A DNA stretch of 5,500 bases from an uncultured Prevotella sp. (GTDB taxonomy: Bacteria; Bacteroidota; Bacteroidia; Bacteroidales; Bacteroidaceae). A program made the position numbers and the translations under genes. Position 1 is the first letter of the stretch, and every line of letters starts with the position of its first letter. Of this stretch, positions 1-5,500 are shown one piece after another. The notes below the pieces were generated by a model. That model was not told the origin of the DNA. It was given only the letters and a program-made list of their open reading frames with translations, and searched no databases. The stretch is from assembly GCA_945788545.1 (NCBI GenBank), contig CALZMK010000128.1, forward strand, positions 1 through 5,500, read 5' to 3'.

Positions 1-408
1 GGCATACTGATCCTCGTTGTATAGGTCGCCCACCATCACCTGGAGATTGCCCTTGAAAAGACCAGTACCAAGACTGACAAGAAGAAGAGCGGAACCCATG
101 GCAGCTACTGCCATTGTACCGCCACCGAGAGGCACAGACAACAACAGATAGCCAAGGAACATAATAAATATTCCTATCACTACCATACGCGAATAACCCC
201 ACTTGTCGGCTGCCATACCGCCAAAAAGCGGAAGGAAATAAACAAGGGTCAAAAACCATGTGTAAATCTCGGAAGCTGTACCGGCTGCGAAACCGAAATT
301 CTCACCTAAAAAGAGGGCAAAGACGGCCAACATTGTATAATAGCCGAATCGTTCGCCTGTGTTGGCTAATGCCAACGTCCAAAGTCCTTTGGGTTGTCCT
401 TCAAACAT
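1..408 (-). CDS. POT/PTR2-family (MFS) proton-coupled peptide transporter, N-terminal part
   Basis: The first 136 codons are present and the reading frame runs off the left edge, so most of the usual ~450-500 residues are missing. The ATG at 408-406 gives MFEGQPKGLWTLALANTGER, a normal start for this family. Visible family marks are GERFGYY at residues 18-24 (the ExxERFxYY region of helix 1), FLPLFGGMAADKWG at 58-71 (helix 2 and the loop to helix 3), and GTGLFKGN at 114-121 followed by MVGDLY at 125-130 (family form GTGxxKPN...GD). Hydrophobic stretches at about 21-35, 49-66, 75-93 and 97-118 fit the first four helices. Known members are inner-membrane symporters of di- and tripeptides with protons; some relatives carry other solutes. 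Oddities: the first Glu of ExxER is Asn16, and the Pro of GTGxxKPN is Gly120. It lies 25 bases after the barrel gene with no promoter motif between, so it is probably co-transcribed. Family is confident; substrate is not known. Confidence 0.88.
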   Translation of the reverse strand, partial: MFEGQPKGLWTLALANTGERFGYYTMLAVFALFLGENFGFAAGTASEIYTWFLTLVYFLPLFGGMAADKWGYSRMVVIGIFIMFLGYLLLSVPLGGGTMAVAAMGSALLLVSLGTGLFKGNLQVMVGDLYNEDQYA

Positions 409-433
409 AACTAACTTTTTTATTCGATTAATA

Positions 434-1195
434 CTATTTTATATTCTTATTTTTACTCTTCACCACATCCCATAGATAGGTCAACTTGACAAATATGCCA
501 CTGTTGTTGCTACGGCCAAAGTAGTCACTCTTACTGTTCTTGTAAATATCGCCAAGACCATAGTAATAACGGCCCTCGATAATAAAATGACCTAACTTGG
601 GATTGCTGTATTCAAGACCGAAACCAGCTGTAATACCATAATCAAATTTACGTTGGACATCAAGGGTATCCATCACGGCATCACGCAATGCACCTATGCG
701 GTCATTGACATTGCGGGAGTCATAGTCGAAGTTGCTCTTCTTCTTATCTCCTATATACATGCCTACCTGAGGGCCTAATTGGAAAAAGGCCTGGAATCCC
801 TTACGCTCCCTACCCCATCCAAGGCGCGCCATCAACGGCACCTGGACATAGGTGAGCTGGCGCTCATATTCTTCAGCCACATTGGTCACGGAATTAATCA
901 CAGGCTTATCGTCTGCCGTGCGGATATCTTCTTTCCAACCCATTTGAGAGATATTTACCTCACCAACAATGGCACAGATGCTCTTGAAATACTTTTCACA
1001 TGTATAGCGGACAGTGAAACCGCCCGTTAGTCCACCATGCATCTTCTGAGTGACGGATGGAGTAAAGCCCACATTGCTCATGACATATCCACCATTAAAA
1101 CCAATGGCTAACTCATTGCGATGGTCGCCTATCTGGGCCCTAATCACAGAAGACATGAAGAGGAATACGAACGTAAATGATATTATCCTGCGCAT
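434..1195 (-). CDS. PorT-like outer-membrane beta-barrel protein
   Basis: A 253-residue exported protein. Residues 1-20 form a signal peptide (basic MRR, hydrophobic core, probable cleavage after IRA before Gln21). The mature part shows alternating, aromatic-rich strands typical of small 8-stranded barrels: NELAIGFNGGYVMSNVGF at 27-44, TGGFTVRYTCEKYF at 57-70, TYVQVPLMARLGWG at 115-128, QAFFQLGPQVGMYIGD at 135-150, FDYGITAGFGLEY at 184-196, FIIEGRYYYGLGDIY at 204-218 and GIFVKLTYLWDV at 233-244. The pattern YVQVPLMARLG...FFQLGPQVG is characteristic of the Bacteroidetes PorT-like/OMP_b-brl families. PorT itself is needed for type IX secretion in Porphyromonas; this protein may be that orthologue or only a broader family member, so no symbol is given. 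Cys66 and Cys74 could form a disulfide. A lysine-rich tail of about nine residues follows the last strand. The start lies 4 bases after the stop of the LysM gene, without a Shine-Dalgarno sequence, suggesting translational coupling. Confidence 0.85.
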   Translation of the reverse strand: MRRIISFTFVFLFMSSVIRAQIGDHRNELAIGFNGGYVMSNVGFTPSVTQKMHGGLTGGFTVRYTCEKYFKSICAIVGEVNISQMGWKEDIRTADDKPVINSVTNVAEEYERQLTYVQVPLMARLGWGRERKGFQAFFQLGPQVGMYIGDKKKSNFDYDSRNVNDRIGALRDAVMDTLDVQRKFDYGITAGFGLEYSNPKLGHFIIEGRYYYGLGDIYKNSKSDYFGRSNNSGIFVKLTYLWDVVKSKNKNIK

Positions 1196-1199
1196 TGGT

Positions 1200-2549
1200 C
1201 TAATAATTAATTGTTTCTATCTGATGTGTGGGTTTATAATGCACAAACAAAAATGAAGTATTGCGATATCCACCATTTGCTATCTTCTCAAACTTAAGGG
1301 GGGTCTGCACAGGTATGTAACCTACAGTGCCGGGAGCACCAGTAAATTTCTTACCTTGCTTGTAGTATCCCTTAAGGAAAAACATAGCATGATCGAAACC
1401 CGTTACGGCAAAGCGCGGCAAAGCCTGCATCATATCTGCATGGAAATTCCAGCGGTACTTAGTCATTATCCTGTCGGTGGCCGACGATAGTGGATTTAGA
1501 TAGTATGTAGCCGGAATATATACATTATATTTATAATAGTTATCTATATCATATTTGGTGTACATCATCCACTCGGTATATCCGAACATGGTGATATCAA
1601 CACCAGGATTGTTGACCGAATAATTGTTGAGCTTGGCAAAAGCAAGATTCAACTCAGGTGAACGACCTGTGTTGAGAATGACTACATTGGGCTTATTTTT
1701 ACTGAATGCCTTGGCAAAATATGCCTCGCTCGACTTTAAGTTCGTGATATTATACTCACGACCCATTGTCTCCATCCTGCGACGCAGCCCCATCGTAAAA
1801 ATGCCTTTCTTACTGGTTGTGTCATTGCAGTCGATGATGACAGTGTTATATCCGGCAAAACGCTGGAGAAACTTATCTATTGTCGCCTCGTTGATGTCAG
1901 TGGGCGACTGATATACTTGAAAAAGGTTGGAGTTGGTGAACAACTCTGGAGCATTGATCGAGAAGGGTATCAACACCTTGATATCGTGCTTGGAGGCAAA
2001 GGACGCCAATGGAGCGACTTGCTTGGAATACAACGGACCGATGATAATGTCACAGGTGGAGGCGTTTTTGTCATTGAGAAACTTGGTGATATTTGCTTCT
2101 TCGGACACATTCCATGCAAATACATCCACCGACAGACCTGTCTGCTTAAGACTATCCACTGCCATCAACACACCACGATAGTATTCCACCATTCGTCGTC
2201 CGTCGCCATTCTCATTATGAAGTGGCAACATCACTCCTAAACGAATTGAGGACTTATTCTCCACTGGCTGCACAGGAGTAACCTTAACTGCGGGTTCAAC
2301 TTTGGTCTTTGGATAGGGGATGACAATAAAGTCGCCCTTCTTGAGTTCATATCCAGGAGTGTTCATCTCGGGATTGGCATTGATGAGTTCCTGTATGGTT
2401 AGTCCGTTGTCACGGGCTATACCAAATATCGTCTCTTTCTTCTTGACCTTATGCATCTCGCGAATGTTTGACTTGGTCTGTGCAAGGAGACTGTCGCAAG
2501 TACCAAAAAGCACCAAAAGTGCCAAAAAATATCTTAAAAGTCGTTTCAT
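1200..2549 (-). CDS. Secreted LysM-domain protein with a periplasmic-binding-protein (type 1) fold
   Basis: A 449-residue protein. Residues 1-23 are a signal peptide (MKRLLRYFLALLVLFG core, probable cleavage at LLA before Gln24). Residues about 32-79 are one LysM domain: HKVKKKETIFGIARDNGLT, then ELINANPE and the closing LKKGDFIVIPYP. A Pro/Val/Lys-rich linker covers 80-100. From residue 101 (SIRLGVMLPL) to the end the sequence resembles the leucine-binding / type 1 periplasmic-binding fold: an early strand, a helix with MVEYYRGVLMAVDSL, then the strand CDIIIGPLYSKQ with SFASKHDIKVLIPFS, and later PNVVILNTG and VDITMFGYTEW. LysM domains bind peptidoglycan, so a periplasmic, wall-bound location is inferred. 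No ABC permease or ATPase gene is nearby, so a transport role is not indicated; ligand sensing or regulation of a wall enzyme is possible (compare the binding-fold domain of LpoA). First gene of its operon. The start ATG at 2549-2547 is supported by the signal peptide and the promoter upstream. Confidence 0.88.
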   Translation of the reverse strand: MKRLLRYFLALLVLFGTCDSLLAQTKSNIREMHKVKKKETIFGIARDNGLTIQELINANPEMNTPGYELKKGDFIVIPYPKTKVEPAVKVTPVQPVENKSSIRLGVMLPLHNENGDGRRMVEYYRGVLMAVDSLKQTGLSVDVFAWNVSEEANITKFLNDKNASTCDIIIGPLYSKQVAPLASFASKHDIKVLIPFSINAPELFTNSNLFQVYQSPTDINEATIDKFLQRFAGYNTVIIDCNDTTSKKGIFTMGLRRRMETMGREYNITNLKSSEAYFAKAFSKNKPNVVILNTGRSPELNLAFAKLNNYSVNNPGVDITMFGYTEWMMYTKYDIDNYYKYNVYIPATYYLNPLSSATDRIMTKYRWNFHADMMQALPRFAVTGFDHAMFFLKGYYKQGKKFTGAPGTVGYIPVQTPLKFEKIANGGYRNTSFLFVHYKPTHQIETINY

Positions 2550-2575
2550 ATTCGTATATTTTTAAATATCGGCAA

Positions 2576-2607
2576 CAAAATTACTAAAAAAAAGTGGGTA
2601 AATCAAC
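2576..2607 (-). promoter_or_regulatory. Bacteroidetes-type promoter for the LysM-barrel-transporter operon
   Basis: On the minus strand GTTG (2607-2604) is followed after 20 bases by TAATTTTG (2583-2576). This matches the known primary sigma factor pattern of Bacteroidetes (TTTG or TTG at -33, 19-21 bases, TAnnTTTG at -7) in both sequence and spacing. The start of transcription would fall near 2568-2571, giving a leader of about 20 bases before the ATG at 2549. The start point is inferred from the motif only. Confidence 0.62.
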
Positions 2608-2616
2608 TATTTTCAC

Positions 2617-2624
2617 TAATTTTG
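2617..2624 (+). promoter_or_regulatory. Probable -7 element for the type IX cargo / uvrA unit
   Basis: TAATTTTG matches the Bacteroidetes -7 consensus TAnnTTTG exactly and is followed by CAC, a common context. Transcription would start near 2629-2632, leaving a leader of roughly 13-16 bases before the ATG at 2645. The expected -33 position (about 2593-2598) reads AGTGGG, a poor match to TTTG, so this promoter may be weaker than the leftward one or need an activator. Confidence 0.5.
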
Positions 2625-2644
2625 CACGAAATATTTGAATAATA

Positions 2645-3325
2645 ATGGATTTTAAACAGTTATTTTTACTTTTTTTGTGCATTTTCGCAAATAATTGCGC
2701 TATTGCAGAGATATTCCCTACTGCAGTCTATACTGACGCCAATGGGGAACAGATTGAAACGACGGATGCAATATCCGACGCACAGGCACCATTAGAGGTG
2801 GAGTTTAAGGCAACGATGACTGACATGCCCGAAGGGGAACTTCCCGCTCTGGAATGGAGGTTTACAAGAGAAGGTGAACAAACCCCGTTTGTAACAAGAT
2901 ACGAGGAAAGTACTTCATATACTTTCGTCGAATCTGGCACGTTTAACGTGTCACTATATGCCACCTACATGGAAAATACTGAACCTGAACTGGCGGGAAG
3001 CATTTCTGTCACCATTAGTACGAGTATGCTGGAAATGCCCAATGCCTTCTCACCAAATGGTGATGGAGTGAACGACATATACAAGGCAAAATCCAATCAC
3101 AGGAGTATCGTGGAGTTTCATGCTTATATCTTCAACCGATGGGGACAGAAATTATTCGACTGGACAAACATCAACGAGGGATGGGATGGTACATCACACG
3201 GAAAACCCGTGAAGGATGGTACATATTTTGTTCTCGTTAAGGCAAAAGGAGCCGACGGACGGGAATATAATATAAAAAAGGATGTTAACATATTAAGAAC
3301 ATACATTGAAAATGAGCAATATTAA
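2645..3325 (+). CDS. Small secreted protein with PKD-like domain and type IX secretion type B (gliding-motility) C-terminal domain
   Basis: A 226-residue protein. Residues 1-21 are a signal peptide ([21 protein letters not shown], cut before Glu22). Residues about 40-125 look like one immunoglobulin-like PKD repeat: PLEVEFKA, the central [10 protein letters not shown], and [16 protein letters not shown], where the final strand pair is the usual PKD ending. Residues about 131-221 are a complete CHU_C / gliding-motility-associated C-terminal domain: [16 protein letters not shown] at 131-146, [13 protein letters not shown] at 161-173, [18 protein letters not shown] at 179-196 and the closing [10 protein letters not shown] at 209-218. 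In the family this domain directs export through the type IX system and surface attachment or release. There is no enzyme domain, so the protein is an unusually small cargo, perhaps an adhesive or structural surface protein. Its last 14 bases overlap the start of uvrA in another frame. The ATG at 2645 is fixed by the signal peptide. Confidence 0.9.
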   Translation: MDFKQLFLLFLCIFANNCAIAEIFPTAVYTDANGEQIETTDAISDAQAPLEVEFKATMTDMPEGELPALEWRFTREGEQTPFVTRYEESTSYTFVESGTFNVSLYATYMENTEPELAGSISVTISTSMLEMPNAFSPNGDGVNDIYKAKSNHRSIVEFHAYIFNRWGQKLFDWTNINEGWDGTSHGKPVKDGTYFVLVKAKGADGREYNIKKDVNILRTYIENEQY

Positions 3326-5500
3326 AGATAATAAGGACGGGGACTTCATCAATGTCTGGGGTGCAAGAGTACACAACCTTAAGGATATTGATGTGCAAAT
3401 ACCAAGGGATAGTCTGACGGTTATAACTGGATTGTCGGGCTCTGGTAAGTCGTCACTTGCATTCGACACTATATATGCAGAGGGACAGAGAAGATATATC
3501 GAGACATTCTCTGCCTATGCAAGGAATTTCCTTGGTGGAATGGAACGACCTGACGTGGACAAAATAACGGGATTGAGCCCTGTAATCAGTATTGAACAGA
3601 AGACAACCAACAGGAATCCACGTTCCACAGTGGGCACTACTACTGAAATTTATGACTTCCTACGTCTGCTCTTTGCCCGTGCTGGCAGGGCTTACAGTTA
3701 TGCCACTGGTGAGGAGATGGTGAAATACACTGAGGAAAAGGTTGTGGAAATGATTCATCGTGACTACTCAGGTAGAAAGATTCTGGTTCTAGCACCCGTG
3801 GTAAGAAGCAGGAAGGGACATTATAGAGAATTGTTTGAAAGTCTAAGACGTAAAGGCTATCTATATGTGCGTGTTGACGGAGGATTGAAAGAGATTACGG
3901 AAGGCATGAAACTTGACCGATATAAGAATCATGACATTGAGGTCGTTGTAGATAAGATGGCAGTCAAGGAAAACCAAGATGACAGCCGACTGAAAAAAAG
4001 CGTTGCCACGGCGATGAAAGTAGGTGATGGACTTATCATGATTCTTGATAACGACTCAAATGAGGCAAAGTATTTCTCTAAGCGGTTGATGTGCCCAACT
4101 ACGGGCATGGCTTACAGTGATCCGGCTCCCAACAACTTTTCGTTTAACTCGCCACAGGGGGCTTGTCCCAAATGCAAGGGACTTGGAGTGGTAAACGAAA
4201 TCGACATGGACAAGGTCATTCCACATCGTGAGATAAGTATTTACAATGGTGCTATCACCCCATTGGGAAAATATAAAAACCAAATGATATTTTGGCAGAT
4301 TGATGCCGTCTTGAAGCAATATGGTTTCGACTTGAAAACTCCTGTCGAGGAACTCTCTGACGAGGCAATGAATGAGGTGATGTACGGTTCGCTTAGTTCG
4401 GTGAAAATCAGTAAGGATCTTGTAGGAACTTCATCTGATTTCTTCTCGACATACGATGGTGTGATAAAATACTTGCGCAATGTCATGGAGAATGATGACT
4501 CTGCAAACGCTCAGAAATGGTCGGAGCAGTTTACTGCTATGAAAATATGTAATGAATGTCATGGTAACAGACTCAACCGTGAGGCTCTGTCGTATAGGAT
4601 ATGGGACAAAAATATCGCGGAGTTGGCGAACATGGATATTAGCGAACTGAGAGCATGGATTGATGAGGCAATGGAGCATCTCGACTCACAGCAAAGGGCT
4701 ATAGCTACCGAAATCATAAAGGAGATTAAGACACGTCTTGATTTTTTACTAGAGGTGGGATTGGATTATCTATCGCTCAACCGTCAGTCGGCAAGTCTAT
4801 CGGGTGGAGAAAGTCAAAGAATTCGTTTGGCTACACAGATCGGGTCACAACTTGTCAATGTCCTCTACATCCTCGATGAACCCAGTATCGGTCTGCATCA
4901 GAGAGATAACGAAAGGCTAATCAAATCGCTGAAGGAGCTGAGGGACATTGGAAATACGGTAATAGTCGTGGAACATGACAAAGACATGATGCTGGCTGCC
5001 GACTTTATTGTTGACATAGGTCCAAAGGCTGGACGCAAGGGAGGAGAGGTCGTATTTCAAGGTACTCCCAAGGAGATGCTCAAGCAACATACCATAACAA
5101 GTATGTATCTTAATGGTGAGATGAATATTGATATTCCCCAAAAACGCAGAAAAGGTAATGGAAAGTTCATACGAATACATGGGGCAAAGGGTAACAACCT
5201 CAAAAATATTGATGTGGATTTTCCTTTGGGCAAACTGATAGTCGTTACAGGAGTCAGCGGTTCTGGTAAATCTACCCTTATCAACGAAACACTCCAACCT
5301 ATACTCAGCAAGCATTTTTATCGCTCGCTAAAAGAACCCTTAGAATATGACTCAATAGAAGGCATTGAGAATATTGACAAAATTGTGGATGTGGATCAGA
5401 GTCCATTGGGAAGAACACCACGTTCTAACCCCGCCACCTACACTGGTGTATTCTCTGATATACGATCGCTATTCGTTAATCTGCCAGAAGCCAAGATTAG
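3312..5500 (+). CDS. uvrA: UvrABC excision repair system subunit A (UvrA), N-terminal ~729 residues
   Basis: UvrA is the cytoplasmic DNA-damage sensor ATPase of nucleotide excision repair; as a dimer it loads UvrB at lesions. The frame stays open to the right edge, so about 200 residues of the usual ~940 are missing. Near the start, [20 protein letters not shown] is standard UvrA. Walker A of ATPase 1 is GLSGSGKS at residues 40-47 (Lys46), with [27 protein letters not shown] sequence after it. The LSGGE signature is at 496-500 and Walker B with [14 protein letters not shown] at 519-532 (Asp522, Glu523). ATPase 2 begins with GVSGSGKST at 647-655 (Lys653), followed by [16 protein letters not shown] near the edge. 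CxxC pairs are at 285/288 and 413/416, but the expected partner pair near 261 reads CPTT, with Thr264 replacing the second Cys. The start at 3312 overlaps the upstream gene by 14 bases; a TTG at 3306 in the same frame is a less likely start. No separate promoter or SOS box was recognised. Confidence 0.97.
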   Translation, partial: MSNIKDNKDGDFINVWGARVHNLKDIDVQIPRDSLTVITGLSGSGKSSLAFDTIYAEGQRRYIETFSAYARNFLGGMERPDVDKITGLSPVISIEQKTTNRNPRSTVGTTTEIYDFLRLLFARAGRAYSYATGEEMVKYTEEKVVEMIHRDYSGRKILVLAPVVRSRKGHYRELFESLRRKGYLYVRVDGGLKEITEGMKLDRYKNHDIEVVVDKMAVKENQDDSRLKKSVATAMKVGDGLIMILDNDSNEAKYFSKRLMCPTTGMAYSDPAPNNFSFNSPQGACPKCKGLGVVNEIDMDKVIPHREISIYNGAITPLGKYKNQMIFWQIDAVLKQYGFDLKTPVEELSDEAMNEVMYGSLSSVKISKDLVGTSSDFFSTYDGVIKYLRNVMENDDSANAQKWSEQFTAMKICNECHGNRLNREALSYRIWDKNIAELANMDISELRAWIDEAMEHLDSQQRAIATEIIKEIKTRLDFLLEVGLDYLSLNRQSASLSGGESQRIRLATQIGSQLVNVLYILDEPSIGLHQRDNERLIKSLKELRDIGNTVIVVEHDKDMMLAADFIVDIGPKAGRKGGEVVFQGTPKEMLKQHTITSMYLNGEMNIDIPQKRRKGNGKFIRIHGAKGNNLKNIDVDFPLGKLIVVTGVSGSGKSTLINETLQPILSKHFYRSLKEPLEYDSIEGIENIDKIVDVDQSPLGRTPRSNPATYTGVFSDIRSLFVNLPEAKI

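Larger units (their letters stand above)
2550..2644. promoter_or_regulatory. Divergent intergenic promoter region
   Basis: This 95-base, strongly AT-rich gap separates the two divergent units and is the longest non-coding stretch in the window. It holds a TAATTTTG on each strand (minus strand at 2583-2576, plus strand at 2617-2624), which together make a perfect 8-base inverted repeat with 33 bases between the arms. A run of eight A (2586-2593) lies in that spacer. No riboswitch, small RNA or terminator hairpin was recognised. Neither start codon has a purine-rich Shine-Dalgarno sequence; both are preceded by AT-rich leader, as is usual in Bacteroidetes. Confidence 0.7.

Noticed and set aside
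409..433. Possible terminator or internal promoter between the barrel and transporter genes
   Set aside because: No hairpin is seen and no TAnnTTTG occurs on the minus strand here; the short gap fits one operon.
2494..2495. Possible lipobox (FGTC, Cys18) in the LysM protein signal peptide
   Set aside because: Thr at -1 and Phe at -3 fit the lipobox poorly, and a normal signal peptidase I site (LLA before Gln24) follows; treated as a soluble secreted protein, though lipoprotein status is not excluded.
2501..2530. Three imperfect 10-base repeats of the type xxCCAAAAAg
   Set aside because: They encode the Leu/Phe-rich core of the LysM protein signal peptide; the repetition follows from hydrophobic codons.
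1624..2565. Plus-strand open frames of 80-107 codons across 1624-2565, and similar ones at 779-1256
   Set aside because: All lie antisense to the LysM and barrel genes, whose signal peptides and domain motifs establish the minus strand as coding.
2630..2640. ATATTTG as an alternative -7 element for the rightward unit
   Set aside because: The eight bases ending in TTTG begin with AA instead of TA, and it lies too near the ATG; TAATTTTG at 2617 is a full match.
3183..3229. Repeated GGATGGTACAT
   Set aside because: Both copies encode DGT within the conserved type IX sorting domain (GWDGTS and KDGTYF), so this is domain structure and not a DNA repeat element.
4056..5315. Several minus-strand open frames of 80-130 codons
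   Set aside because: They lie antisense inside the strongly conserved uvrA reading frame and show no signal, domain or promoter.

Overview
The window looks like a chromosomal segment from a member of the Bacteroidales, most likely a Prevotella-like organism. Four things point there: a gliding-motility-type (CHU_C, type IX secretion type B) C-terminal domain; a PorT-like outer-membrane barrel; promoters of the Bacteroidetes form (TAnnTTTG at -7) with no Shine-Dalgarno sequences; and moderate, AT-leaning base composition. No mobile element, phage gene, CRISPR array, rRNA or tRNA was seen.

Layout: two divergent transcription units meet in a 95-base intergenic region (2550-2644). The leftward unit reads, in order of transcription, a secreted LysM plus periplasmic-binding-protein-fold protein (2549-1200), a PorT-like outer-membrane beta-barrel protein 4 bases later (1195-434), and 25 bases further on a POT/PTR2-type transporter (408 to beyond the left edge). 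The rightward unit reads a small secreted protein with a PKD-like domain and a type IX sorting domain (2645-3325), then uvrA (3312 to beyond the right edge), the two overlapping by 14 bases.

How it may work together: the leftward unit is an envelope module. A peptidoglycan-associated binding-fold protein is made together with an outer-membrane barrel and probably an inner-membrane peptide or solute symporter. The rightward unit joins a surface-secreted protein to nucleotide excision repair, which looks like a positional rather than functional link. The intergenic region carries a matching TAATTTTG -7 element on each strand, forming an 8-base inverted repeat. Any -33 elements must lie interleaved in the 33 bases between them, so the two units may compete for RNA polymerase.

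Coding density is very high and no gene-free stretch exceeds 95 bases. I see no clear undescribed system. The least understood element is the LysM/binding-fold protein and its tight coupling to the barrel gene.
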